NCBI RefSeq assembly: GCF_963676685.1
Contig: NC_092350.1
Coordinates: 64,969,674 to 65,033,673 of the forward strand
Reading direction: 5' to 3'
DNA: 64,000 bases
Source: Mytilus edulis
Lineage: Eukaryota; Mollusca; Bivalvia; Mytilida; Mytilidae
Position numbers and translations under genes: made by a program. Of the stretch, positions 1 to 12,272 are shown piece by piece. The number at the start of each line of letters is the position of its first letter. Position 1 is the first letter of the stretch. The notes beneath the pieces are model-generated. The model had not been told where the DNA came from. It saw only the letters and a list, made by a program, of their open reading frames with translations, and did not search any database.

Positions 1-3000
1 ATACTAATATAAAGACTTCAGTTGTGAATGTGAAAGTTGATTTTCGGAAAATGCAAGTGTCACATAAATTGTTTAGACACACAACATGTTTTATCAGTAT
101 AGAAAAACTGCAGAATGCATATTGAATTTAATAAAGGTCGTTCATAGTTTTGCTTAACATGCTATGGACAGTTGGGAATATGCATATTAAACACATTGTT
201 AATGGTTTTGTAATGATACGTAACCAAATTTTTAATCATTACAGAAGAGTGTCAAATGTTAAACGTCCAAACAGTCAATAACAAGACTAACTTCACACTC
301 TGCACAAAAACATGTTGTTAAATGATAGTGTAGGATATAAAACGTTGCTTGTAATAAACTCCCAAAAGGACTTCCTCATATAGTGTTTTCTGATAAGTTT
401 TTTTTTCCGGGTAGTCATAAAAAACCCGAATTGTATAATACATTAGTTCATCCATAATAAATACAGTTTTGTGGTACCTGTGTTTTACAGTAATTGGTTT
501 GTACTTGATATTCAAGAACTACAGTTTTTTGGTTCCACTGTTAAATTTTCAGCATTTTGAAAATTGGTCAATTTCAAATCTTTTAAAGTTATGATTTTGA
601 ACATGACATATTGCGATTACTGCTGGTACTATTTCTGTACCAACATTTTAGGACAAATCAAGTACTGTAAAAACAGATATCTAAATATTACAATCAGTTT
701 AAAGTAAAAAAAAAAAAATAGCACTAAATATTAAAAGTAAATTTCGAGTACTACAGATTTGTTTGTACAAAACTAGTACATATGCAAAAGTAGCAATGTA
801 AGTCAGAATTATAAAGAATATATGTTTACGGTAGTTCTGAGAATTTCCTAATTATTTATTATCCATAAACGATGGGTTTGCTATAGTGTGATTCAGTAAA
901 ATCGCATTTTCACGCTAAGATCTCTGAATTTTTCTTCTTCTTTATAACTTACCAGTTTATTGTAAAACAAGATTTCCTAAGCTTCATTTCCTTATGTAAC
1001 TTTCCATAAGCTACGTCTTACTTATCGTTACGTAACAATTTGAAGCTGATATGAACACGACATGATTTTGTATGACAACAAACAGTAAGTAAATGAATTG
1101 TACGAAACACTATACCTTCATTAAAAGATAAGGCATTTTATTTTTATTTCAAATTACCATTCAGATAGAGTTGTTTGCGTCAGTATTTAAGCAGCTTCAG
1201 GAAACAATCAACTTAATGCACATGAATATGAAAACCCCTGATAGGCTATATCGGGTAGGAAAAAAGATATGTGCAAAGTCTGTAAATCTTTTAAACAGTT
1301 GATATAAAAGCCTACAAAACGGACCTGAAATCGTCTTTTATTTTGAATTTAAATGATCTACATGTAATCATGGTCTTAAACAAGAAGACAATACAAGCAC
1401 TTGAATAAGGAACACGTTATCCTAACACAGTTAAAATTTATTTAAAAAAAAGGTTAAAATGGTCATATATGCGACAGTTTCTGTAACATTTAAGTTCAGT
1501 ATTTTTGTAATTTTACTTTTTATATCTAGAAAATGTGTGGTAATGTGTAAATACATATCATAATCTGATCATTTATTCAAATGAAACTCTACTTTATCAT
1601 ATCAAATTGCTTTTGTGAAAGTCAATCTTTGTTTTCAGAAAATCATATCATAGTTTTGCATTACTTTTCTGTACCAACAATAACTTTGAATAAAGCAAAA
1701 GTGTATCTGATACACAAGTTTTACGAAAAAAAAAATACCAGTTTTTTTCTGTTTATGATCCACAAAGATAATCTCAAAGGAGCATTTTTGACAACAATGA
1801 TCTAAAGTTACCTTACTGAAATACACGGATTATTATTTATAGTACAGCATGTGCGTGTTTCCCGTTATTCGTTCGGTGCATAGATGTGTGCGTTGGTCAA
1901 AACACAAAATATGAGGGTCAAAAGTGTAAAAATATTACTGGAATAAGCGTATTACTAGGTTTAACTTTAAGCGTTTTCTAAAAAGATTGTTTACTTTGAT
2001 TCAAAGACATTTTATTATTCTGGTAAAATCGCAATTTCACACTAAGATTAGCAGATTATTGTTTTATTATTTCATTAACAATCTTGTTTTATTTGTTGAA
2101 AATAAAAATAAAAAATAAAATTATTTAACTATTTAAAAGAAAGAGTAACATCTGCATATGTTATTGCTTATATGTACACCAATACGAACACGTTAAATAA
2201 CAAAAGTACAAAAAAACAATAGCGTAAAAATACTCATCAAATGGTAAACTCAATACCTCAAACATATCAATAAAATTGATGAGAATTATCATATTTCTGT
2301 CATGGTATAGCGATTTCCTTTTGTAGAAATATGTGATTTAAACGTGACAGCTAGGTAGGTAAATCTTTCACCTGTATGATAGTCCAAAAAATCGTTTTAC
2401 TGGAAACAATGTGTGGGAAAAACCTAAACAGACATAATAGGTAAACATGTCAAAAATAGGGATAAGACAGTCAATATTGTGTTATCTCTTAATCATTACA
2501 AAACAAAAGCATATGGCTCAAAGAAAATAAAAAAAAAACCAAATAGACAAAGCTCATAAGCAAACGCGAAACACAATATTATGAAAAATTACCATAGCAC
2601 AGTAACACAAAAAAGGGATGTATAAATACAGAGCAACGTCAAAGTGATATTACCTAAACGCTGAACATCGGAAATATCGTGATAGTAGCAAAATGCATCT
2701 CAGTCATTCTTAATAAGTCTATTTGTTGTAATTCAAATAAAAAAATGACAAAGATTTAATTCAGCGTATTTATTTCTATTTATTACTACAAATATCTTGT
2801 ACAAATAAACAAAAAGAATACTAATATTTTCAAATTTTGTACATTCACCATTCTTAATTATGTGAATACCTCCTATCTTAAGGTCAGATTAGCGATGTTG
2901 TTATATAATTCAATCTTAAGTGATACTATGTAATGGAGGTGAGTAAATTTTGCTTGACTATTTATCTCGGTGCACTCATAAAGTCAATAACAGATCTTTT

Positions 3001-3050
3001 CTTTGCACATTCAAAAGAGTTATCTTTCTGTCTTTTTTTTAAAGATTTCA
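1..3050. other. Gene-poor AT-rich sequence
   Basis: I see no gene here. The open frames are short, overlap on both strands and start in low-complexity AT-rich sequence. A motif of about 28 bases beginning GTAAAATCGCA occurs near 886 and again near 2022 in the same orientation, probably two fragments of one old repeat. Confidence 0.5.
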
Positions 3051-3059
3051 ATCGTTGCT

Positions 3060-3420
3060 GTATATAAGATATCTAGTTAGTATTAAAAACAAACAATGTT
3101 TAAAAATACACTTTCACCCCGCCGCATGTTTGCGTCTTCCTAAAGTCAGGGAACTCTGGCTTTTATTACTCTTGCATGTTGTTTTTTTTAACTTGAGTTC
3201 ATATATACTTTTTGGAGTTTTGTGTGACGTCCATTGTCATTGGACTAGTACATAATTGTATTAAAGGACCAGCTGAGGACCACCTCCTTGTGCGGATTTT
3301 CTCGCTGCGTTGAAGACCCATTGGTGGCGCATTCGACTGTTGTCTGCTCTTTGCTCGGGTTTTTGTCTCTATTATTGAAATATTCCCTATTTCCATTCTC
3401 AATTTTATGATATGTGTTGT
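3060..3420 (+). repeat. Interspersed repeat, family C, copy 1
   Basis: This block matches 58390-58530 closely: both contain TCGCTGCGTTGAAGACCCAT, then a stretch reading TTGGTGGC, then CCCATTTCCATTCTCAAT-like sequence. A partial third copy with the GGAGCCTCCGGCCTTTG segment lies at 28880-28990. I recognise the sequence as a common mussel interspersed repeat, which is memory rather than a search. It carries no intact coding region; the short ORFs on both strands are incidental. Confidence 0.65.
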
Positions 3421-4180
3421 TTGAAAAATATTAGTATAATAGCAATATTACTATTTTATGTGTATTTGTGCTTCTTTCTTGTGTTCAATACGTGACCAAT
3501 GTAAACTTATATATTAATGTTTGAATTATGAACGTTCATTGGATGATATTGCATACATTTTTAAGCAATGACCCCATTTACACTCACAAATATTCGTATA
3601 TCTATGTATGCTCTTTAACAAAAGTCGATGAGGGAATTTTATTGGAAAAGTTGGTTTTATGTTGGATAGAGGAGGTTTATTGCTTACAATAAACCATTCA
3701 CAAGTCCTTAGTTAGATGTTTCAATGATGTTCAAATCTACAAGACGACTAGCTTTCTTCATTGTTCTTCCTTTATAAAGCATTGAGTTAAACATCAAAAT
3801 TCGTACTTGACGTGGCTGCATCTGTATACATCCAATCAACGAAACGGACGTCTCATTTTAGCAATGATGTGTGTGCGGGGAAGTCCATGGATTATCAGAT
3901 TTCTTTATGCAAAATTCATATTCAGGTATAGCAAAATAGTGAAAATACGTGTAATCTAAACAAACCAACCTTGGGATTTAGTGTTTATCAATAAAAATAA
4001 ACACATGTACACATGTTTATATCTCTTTATCGGCATCAGGTGACTAAAAGGATACATATACTATCAAGTGCATAAAATTTTCTAAAAATACAAATAAATA
4101 ATCAAGAACAGATATCATATTTTTGGAAATGCATCAAATGAAATTTAGACTTTGCTCCTCATACATACATGTAGTAATGT
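3421..4180. other. AT-rich intergenic sequence upstream of the TPR-TIR gene
   Basis: No gene or clear repeat is visible. It ends at the candidate TATA box of the plus-strand gene that follows. Confidence 0.4.
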
Positions 4181-4188
4181 TATATCAG

Positions 4189-4196
4189 TATAAAAG
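4189..4196 (+). promoter_or_regulatory. Candidate TATA box
   Basis: The bases TATAAAAG match the TATA-box consensus exactly and lie about 125 bp upstream of a strong splice donor at 4315. A start site about 25-30 bp downstream would give a short 5' UTR exon for the TPR-TIR gene. In AT-rich DNA such a match can arise by chance, so this is a suggestion only. Confidence 0.35.
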
Positions 4197-4219
4197 GAAA
4201 ATATTCAGTGTGTAATATA

Positions 4220-4314
4220 AATCGATGTGCTGATTAGTACTGCATCTGTTATTCTCATCAAAGCGCTTCTGAAATATCAATTGCAATAACCGAGTCCACA
4301 TGGTGTGAGAAATG
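4220..4314 (+). other. Candidate 5' UTR exon of the TPR-TIR gene
   Basis: The stretch ends at a near-consensus donor (AATG then GTAAGT at 4315). No long frame runs through it in the phase needed by the acceptor at 5381, so if it is an exon it is probably untranslated. The intron would be 4315-5380. RNA reads joining 4314 to 5381 would decide this. Confidence 0.3.
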
Positions 4315-4489
4315 GTAAGTCGATAAGAATACAGTTATAAGGTGTGTTAATTATATTGAACAACCTAACTATATATATATCCAAGTTAATTTGACTTAAA
4401 CTCGAATCAGCTTATCATTTTGATTTGATCGCCACTGGTATGTTTTACTTCGAAGTACTTTGTTGGATTCGTGGTTGATGATTCTTTGA

Positions 4490-4550
4490 TAGGCGAAACG
4501 GCGTCTGGTACAAAGACATAATTTTAAACCTGGTATACTAGTATATGATG
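4490..4550 (+). repeat. Fragment of short repeat, family D
   Basis: The segment with GGCGAAACGGCGTCTGGTAC resembles 41525-41605 (plus) and 16830-16915 (minus), which carry the fuller form with GTCACTGA and GACGAAACGCG. It lies in the candidate first intron of the TPR-TIR gene. It is too short to classify. Confidence 0.45.
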
Positions 4551-5380
4551 AGTGTATTTACTACCACTGGGTAAATGCCGCTGCTGTTGAAGTTTTAATT
4601 CCCAGAAGACATAATAATCCCAGTAGTTAGCACTTTGGTGTTGGCCTGAATTATCATTGATATGATGGTCATAATTATAAATTAATTGTTTACAAAACGA
4701 TCAATATTTGAAATACTAACGCTTTTCTACCGCATGAATAGATTACCGTAGTTGGCAATTTTTGTAAGCCATGTTTGTCTTCAATGCTCAAACATCACTA
4801 ACATTTATAAATTCGCAGAACCTGACAGCAGACACTATTCAAATAAAAATGGAACCTAATTAAAAACCGTACGCCCTTTTATTACCTTTGATAAGTGACT
4901 TTTTTTTCTTTTTTTCCCCCCTTACGGACAAACTATTAGTCGGTAAATTGTGGAATTTTCGACTTTTTTTTCTTCATTTTATACTTCTACCAAATTCATG
5001 TATCAGTCACATGTAAAATGGCGTGAACACCACAGAAAAACAATTTGTAGACTGTCCTCACGTATAACAATAATAAGTAGCTTATACAACTATTTTCATG
5101 TTTGTCAGTGTCATAGTTTAAACAAAACAGCCACTGACGGAACGATTGTAAAAAGCAAACTAGCAAACTATTTTCAAATGGATGATTATTGTCGTATTTA
5201 CAAACTTTCAATGCAATCTATGTAGCTCATTTTAGACTTGTATAATTTCCTAAATTTATGGTTTTTGACTGGATTTTATACAAATATGTATTGGATTGTA
5301 TGTTATTCTATGGTTTTTGACCGGATCTTATTTATATATTCTATTAATACAAAACTACTGCTGTGTTCTTTTTTTCACAG

Positions 5381-7507
5381 AAAAAAATAGTGCTGTAAAA
5401 AAAAAATCTGTCTCAAAAAGAAATTCGAAACACGAAATGGAGAAACATGGAATAGAACCAAAATTGAAAGATATACAACCTGGTCTTTTCTGGATGAAAT
5501 TAAACTTGATGTACATTGACCATGTGCAAATTGAACTTAAAAAACTATCTTTATTTGCTGCAAAACAGGAAGAACATCAAATAGTCCATGCTGTTATTGA
5601 TTTAATGTTAACATTACTGGATAATCCATTACAAAACCGTCGGCGCATAGCTCACAATATTGAAAAGCTTGAACAAAATATCAAAACGAACCCAAAGCAC
5701 TTGAATACATTAGCTGACCTTGCAGTCTTATACAGAACTATAAATGAAGAAGACAAAGCTGTGTTGATATATGAGACAATTAATGAAATATTGATAAGCA
5801 ATGATCCTAATGATATTGAAGAAAAAGCAGTGTGCGTTCTTGAACAAGGTTATGCGGTCCTGTGTGACGAATTCTCCCAAAACGAATTTGAAGCTCAGCA
5901 CAAATTGGCTGATTCCTTGCAACGTATGCAGTTAGAAAAGAATATATCTGCTGGGAAGAAACACGACCTTCTTTGCCAGGCCTCGAAACACACAATCATT
6001 GCACAACAAGTAGTGTACCGTTCACTCAACTGTAAAACTAAAGACGATGTTTGTTATGGAAAGAAATCAAGCATGGAGATGTTCAAGAAAGGGATACAAC
6101 ACATCAGAAATACTGCATATCCAAAGGAACATATTTACATATGGAAATATTATTATGCAAGAGCTTGTAACAGTGCGACGCTCATAACGAGTTGTAACGA
6201 CACTAAAGCAGTTAAACTGTACTGGTCAATAATAAAACAATTACCAAAACATAACAAACAATATACCGTATATAGGGCACGTGCATATGCTTGTATTGGT
6301 CACAGACTCGTTACACCCAATGAGGTATTCCATAAAGATATAAAGCAAAGTAAATTATCACATGAGAAAAAATTCCAAGCTTTTATCAAAAATCCGCTGT
6401 CTGCTTTTGATTATGCAATTGCTGAACACCCAGATGATGAGATTGTTCTAAATCGTAAAGGGAAAAGTTTGCTGTTCGAATATAAGTTTGGAACTAAAAC
6501 TATAGAACACCTGACTGAGGCGGACAAAGCGCTATCCTCATCAATATCAATTAACCCTCGTTTGGACCATCTCAACTTTTCCATACGAATGAACGTCTAC
6601 TTCGAAATGTCCTCTTTGAAACATACCTCCGCTGACAGTAGCTACGATTTGTTACAGAAGGCATTGGATGATGGCAAAGCAGCAATATCGCTCAATTTAA
6701 AAGGCAAAGATGTCTGTAAAGTTGCTGAAATTTGTCAAAGACTTGCAAAATTTCCTGATTTTTTCTTGTACGGACCAAAAACTGTAACAAACAAAGAGTA
6801 CCTTCATATTGCTCTGGATTACCTGAATCAATATATCTGTGCAAAGGGTCAAACGTATTTCCTAGCATTCGCAATTGGCACTATTCATTTTGACATTGGA
6901 GAATTTCGAACCGCTTTAGAATGGCATAAAAGAGCATTCCTGCTGTCAGATTACAAACGTACAGATTACAAACGTGCAGATTACAAACGTGCAATAGGTA
7001 ATGTTAGAAAATTGTGCCTTTGTATTTTTGAATTAGAAGAGACATCATCCCTTTATATAGAGTTTATCAACGCATTAACATTTATTGCAAGTAAACTGGT
7101 TGATTTAGAATTCGTTGATGAACTAGTACCGGACAGTCTTTGGAATGAATATCTTGACAAGCTGTTGAGATTTCTTGACTTTTTAAAATCATTTCCACTT
7201 ACAACGAAGAAGGTTGAAATTGCAGAGTATTTGAAGAATTTTTTATTAAAGAAAATTCTCCTCTCAGGCACACAGTTAATACAAATACATAGAAAAAGCC
7301 AGTACACAACGTCTACAAGAAACGACTTTGATTATGATTTAAAAACCGCAATCTTGCTTCATCCAGTAATTATGTCAGCAAGTGATAACCATGACTTTGA
7401 ATATGACTATTTTGCCATCATGAGTCATGAAAATTCTGGTTGGATTGAATGTTTTCTTCAGAAGCAGCTGAGCACTCAGATGCTTTATAATGATATGATA
7501 TTTACAG
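5381..7507 (+). CDS. TPR-TIR protein, main exon (TPR region and start of TIR domain)
   Basis: This exon codes for a long helical repeat protein that I believe resembles the TTC22/IFIT-type tetratricopeptide proteins of animals. It starts after a strong acceptor (TTTTTTTCACAG, ending 5380), and the first good ATG is at 5437. Joined to 11837-12147 this gives a 793-aa protein. Residues about 1-640 are TPR-like; FRTALEWHKRA and AVLIYETINE are typical repeat helices. From about residue 654 the motif YDYFAIMSHENSGWIE is box 1 and first helix of a TIR domain. The exon ends at a GT donor (7508) in phase 1. A run of three DYKR units (6948-6983) is absent from the second copy. TIR domains signal in innate immunity or cell death; the TPR part probably binds partners. 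The TTC22 link is from memory. Confidence 0.85.
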
Positions 7508-7769
7508 GTATGTTTAAGCTATATTAACATGATTAAAGTAATATGGTTATACACATTATCATTTGAAATTTTGTTAAGGATATAATCTTTGAAATTTAAA
7601 ATGAAGTACAAATGTATAATATTTTTGATTTTTCGAAAGGGTTGATTGTGATTCATATGTATGATTACTAGTAACCTACCAACCTGTAAAACAAATTTTA
7701 AATACATTTTAGGGACGTCAGATTTACTTTGTCAGTTTAAAAAAAAAAGCATTCCTTGAATTGAAATAC

Positions 7770-10700
7770 TATTAGTGGGAGATATTATGGACATAATTGT
7801 GCAAATCGTGATACAAGCATGAAATTTGGTATAAAGGTTAACTAAATGATACTTATAAAAAATCCGCTGCTGGCCAGAAAAAAAAATCATTTTTTCAAGA
7901 TGGCCACCACACATTTTGAAAATGGCGTAATAACAAATTAGCCATTATTTGTTAATCCTATGAAAGGTGTGTTATATGTAAAATCCATTGTTAAATTTGA
8001 TAAAAAGAAAATGACAGTTCATAAATTACGACTAGCCAATACATTAATGAAACTTTAGGTGACTTCCGGTTTCAAAATGTCGGCTAACGAGTCAAAAATT
8101 TCGATTTTTTTTTACTTTCAAGCAATTTTACAAGGGATTTCAATCCTTGAAAGGTGTGTCATGTATAATCCAATGTAAGATATGATAAAACGTTAAAAGC
8201 AGCTCCTTAGTACGACAAACCAACACATAAAAGAAAAAAAAATTAGTGGTTTTCGGTTCCAAATTAGAGGCAAATACTTAAAAAATATTTTAATAATTTT
8301 CATCAACTTAACAAGTAATAACACAAGCATGAAATACAAGCATGAAATTTGGTATACAGGTGGACTAAACGATAATTAAAAGAAATAAGTGTGCTGGCCA
8401 TAAAAAATTTCCATTTTTTCAAGATGGCCACCGATCATTTTGCAAATAGCGTCATATCCAGAAGTAAATCTTTGAAAGTTGTGTTATAGGTATAATCCAA
8501 TGTAAGGTTTTATTAAGCTTTAAATTACAGTTCTTAAAGTACAAAAAACAACACACAAATGACAATAAAGAGTGATTTCCGGTTTCAAAATGGCGGCAAA
8601 ATTTTGGAAAACGTATTTTTTTTTATAATTTTCATCATTAAACTTAACAAGTGATATCACATTCTTTGTTAACATTAAATGCCTAGTTTTGTTAGAAAGA
8701 CAGGTTCGGTATCTTAAAATTATCGGACAGTAGCCAATAACAAAATTCGTACAAGAAAGGACAGAACGGTAGCATTTACAGTCACCAACACAATAGGATA
8801 TTTCGCCTCCTCATTTCAAAAGTTTCCGACAGGAGGATGCAACTTTAACGGCAGCCGAAGAAGTCCTCGATTTGTTTCTTTCATCCAACCCCAGTGTTCA
8901 TGAATTGGTACATAAATCAGGCTGAGCCCAAACTTATCCTCCTTGATACGCTGCTCTTTGGATGTCCTCCGAAAAAAACCTCTTGTAGGCGGAACTACAT
9001 CACAATGCCGCTGCTTCCTTGGTAAAAATTTACATCGTGCCTCGTTAACAGCAAATAGTGATGTTGTTCTGTCATACATGATGCATACAAATGCTTATTT
9101 TGTGTCCTTGTATGTGTCTTTATACTTCAGCAAAGAAATAAGTACGTCCCTTACATGTTGAAATACTTCCCATGTCATCCAAACTTACCTAGTCCCTTAG
9201 TGTCATATGCACTGAATGTATGAATGAAAGGAAGAGTAGCTACACGAGGACCAAACGCATTTGATATATCACGTACAGGAAGCCATCAAAAGTCTTCATT
9301 CCTGCCAAAACCTATTCACAGTTTGTTCCACCATATTTTTGGAGTGCTGCAATTTTTAATACTACTACATCTGTGTCGGTACTACCTTAAATTACCGTCC
9401 TACAACAATTTTCATAATCAGGCCGAACATGGACAACAATTCGTATATCTGCTTCTCCATGCTTACAAGGGATAGATGGAAAGTATCCTTATTAGTCTCT
9501 ACAGAAGCATTTCTGTCGGCAAGACACTTCGTTTCATTGTCATCTTCATAGAGAAAACTACTCCAAAACCCAACTTTTGTCTTCTCACATCTAGCCTTTC
9601 AATGATCCATTTAGTAAATCTAACACAATATCTACTCTTGAATACTTATCGATGCAATATTTTATTTAAGGCCGTATAACACAATTGCAAAATCATCCAA
9701 TATTGTTCCCTACAAGGTGGCCTGGAATTATCCATTGCTGCTCTATCAACGATAAATGCGTCAGAATTTGGATCTGCAAATTGCAAAATGTTTCAAGTTT
9801 ATCCATTTGCACCGATTTAATACCACTGTTCAAAATGACATCCGAAGACAAAAACGGAGGAGCAGTTTGTCTTTATAGATTAAGAAATATTCCAAATCAA
9901 TGTGTCCACTGCGACAAGAAATAAAAGTCTAGAAAAGATATCTAAGGTTCTCTAGCTTTGTTTTTTACAAAAATGTTTACAGTTTTATTTTACCGACATA
10001 ATAGGAAGTTGTTCTTTTTGATCTGTTTATAAGAAACCGGTTCTCCTTCGTTTTGTATTTGCTTCAAACGATCTACAAATTATTTGCCTTTGATCTTTTT
10101 AAAGAAATCCTTTTGTGTTCATTAAGTCGTTCATCTTTTATAGAATGCCTCAAACTACTAGATCTTGCAAATTCATCTGATAGTCTACTGACTTCTGGTC
10201 TAGCTATCATCAATACGTCTAAATGAGGGCTTCGGTTAAACCTTTGACAACACATCGCCCTTTACAATTGCATTATTCTGTTTTTGTCTGATCAATTGTG
10301 TTATAAGAAAAAATATTTTCTGGTCTTACGTACAATAAAATTATCATTTTCAAAATCAATTGCCACCTGTGGGTGACTTAAGAGAAGGAAAGCCATATCT
10401 CGGAGAAGGTCGGTCGCGATCGAGAATATGTTACACGATCAAGACCTAAATGAATACAGTATCATGCTTTATATGGACTGTTTGTACAAAATCTGACTCA
10501 TGAAATGAGCATACTAGCAAATTCACAAGAAGTTCTTATTTTATAATTTAACGCCAGGAATTGAACTGTGGTAGAGATGACTATATTTTCTTACGCCAGT
10601 CTATCAAATCATTGAACGTCACAGAGTCATGACATGATTATAATTTCTGTGTTTAGCTTTCTTAAGCCGATATATACCTTTCAAGCTAAAACACATAGAG

Positions 10701-11617
10701 TTATCTGATGCGCGTGTCTAGTCCTAGGTACATTTGAACATACATACAAGAATATGCCGTTCTATGTGTTGCAATACTGGTTTTAGTGAGGACACCTGAC
10801 ACATGTGTCCATCTACCTTCACATTATATATCACCCAGAATTTTATAACAAGTCATTTCAATGTGAAATCCACCTTACAATCCTCTGTACAAATCAGACA
10901 ATTCCCACTGAATATCCATTACCAAAAGTGGCTGATCTGCCGTTACTATCGATGTTTTTTCTCGTTTTTACCACCTTTTCCGTCTTATCCATCAAATACC
11001 TGATTATTGCAACTGAATGGGCTTGTTTTTAAACAGTGGCATCATAGATTTTACACTTACTTCCTTTTTAGAGTAATGAGATGAAGTACGATTTATACCA
11101 GTTTGCCCTGGTAGTGCATACAAATCACTCATTATGTCAATAAATAGTTTGCGCATGCGCAAAATTGTTAAATCATATGTGTCATAACCTTGAAAAATGT
11201 TATCAAACCAGATCATAATATCATTGAAAATCCCAAATGACTTATTTTATATAAAATAGTTGAAATATTTTTTAATGAATTTTGTAACATTTTCGCGCAT
11301 GCGCAAACCCTGTATGTGTCAAATATTCATGTCTAGTGAATTATTCACATATGAGGAAGGTAGCTACCAAACCTGACAGTAGTTTTTCACTAAAAGAAGG
11401 TAAACGAAAAGTTTTCCAGAAAAAATCGGTATTTTCAAACTGAAAAAACAGCCATTTTAGAAAACGGCGGTGGCCATCTTGAAAAAATGATTTTTTTTAA
11501 TGGCCAGCAGTTGTTTTTTTAAAAGTATATAATAATGATGCTTTGTGGTAATTTTCATGCTTGTATCATCTTTTGCACAATTCCCTCGATTTTGCCTGCT
11601 AATATCTTCCACTATAT
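7770..11617. mobile_element. 3.85 kb DNA-transposon-like element with long inverted ends
   Basis: The left end (from 7772) reads TAGTGGGAGATATTA and continues through ATACAAGCATGAAA, GCTGGCCA and TTTTTTCAAGATGGCCACC. The right end (11617 back to about 11440) carries the same series on the opposite strand, so the inverted arms are about 150-170 bp. On the left, the inner part of the arm is repeated in direct orientation: a unit of about 520 bp starting near 7815 recurs near 8335, each ending in a TTCCGGTTTCAAAATG block (8066, 8578). A TA next to each end would suit a TA target duplication, but the exact borders are uncertain. It contains a decayed minus-strand gene (8790-10450). Two palindromic GCGCATGCGC motifs lie near 11152 and 11295. 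Confidence 0.75.
8790..10450 (-). pseudogene. Decayed transposon-borne gene of the DTDVVVL / HAFTGCD type
   Basis: No long frame survives, but the minus strand, read across frameshifts and stops, gives in order CRSGHIDLEYF (about 9880), YSRVDIVLDLL (near 9640), HGEADIRIVVH (9463-9428), STDTDVVVLK (around 9385-9357), LPFIHTFSAYDTK (9239-9199), RAAYQGG (8958-8937) and EHWGWMK (8899-8880). From memory, this order matches a large uncharacterised protein family common in corals and molluscs, with motifs like EADTR, DTDVVVL, HAFTGCDT and a late WGW. The function is not known to me; the DTD motif suggests a nuclease-like fold. Many stops show the copy is long dead. Borders are approximate. Confidence 0.6.
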
Positions 11618-11836
11618 TACAGGGAGATGATGTTCATACCTCGCGTATAAAGTAAAAGCATTGGTTAGACTTCATCTTGTTAAGCAGTTCAACTAATGTA
11701 CCGATCTCCGAGTAAATTAATGAAGAGATAGTCAATAAAAAATGACAAAATAAGAAAAACAAAACGAAGGCCCAACCATTAACTGTTACTATCTAAATAA
11801 TGTTTGATACTTTTAATAATTTGTTATTCGTTTTAG

Positions 11837-12147
11837 CTTGTTCAGAGCCTATCAAATATGACTCCTGTTCAACGTTATTGGAGACGACCATTAACGGTAT
11901 CAATAAAAGTCGAAAGGCCATACTGGTTCTTTCAAATGATTGTTTGACCAGAGAGTGGTGCGTGCTGAAGTCAATAATTACAGAAACGTTACAGAAAAGA
12001 CATGGCATTTTATTGGTTATTTTACTGGATAATTGTGATGTGCCGCCAGAAATAGATTCTGAACATTTATTGTACTTTGATTTCACCGACGAGAAGAAAA
12101 TCCCTATGGAAATTCAAAATTTGAAACTGGCTTTGCTTTCAGTTTAA
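11837..12147 (+). CDS. TPR-TIR protein, last exon (rest of TIR domain)
   Basis: This exon completes the TIR domain. It begins after a TTTTAG acceptor (ending 11836) in phase 1, matching the donor at 7507, and the junction codon becomes GCT (Ala). It codes for 103 residues to a TAA stop. INGINKSRKAILVLS is the third strand region and LTREWC the box-2-like helix start. In TIR NADases and most TLRs, a Glu follows this Trp; here the position is Lys (WCVLK, residue 735), so NAD cleavage is unlikely. The domain ends with a helix reading IQNLKLALL. An AATAAA overlaps the stop codon and may be the polyadenylation signal. The upstream in-frame ATG at 11800 lies in the intron and is not the start. Confidence 0.88.
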
Positions 12148-12272
12148 TAAATGATAATATGATACACGGTTTCGAGTGTCATTCAATGTTTTTATTCTAT
12201 ATGTCCTTCATTCTACAAGCAATTGAATTGATTGCACAAGTCTATAACTATTCCAAATTACTTGAATTTAGG

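Larger units (their letters stand above)
7508..11836 (+). other. TIR-splitting intron of the TPR-TIR gene, phase 1
   Basis: The intron runs from GTATGT to a TTTTAG acceptor. Its phase (1) and its position inside the TIR domain are the same as in the second copy, where it is 23236-24766. Nearly all of its 4.3 kb is one transposon (7770-11617). Confidence 0.85.

Noticed and set aside
4950..5225. 91-codon plus-strand ORF before the TPR exon
   Set aside because: No domain, poor coding composition, and it lies in the presumed first intron.
5296..5380. Extension of the TPR frame upstream to a TTG at 5296
   Set aside because: It reads through a strong splice acceptor and its polypyrimidine tract, so it is intron sequence.
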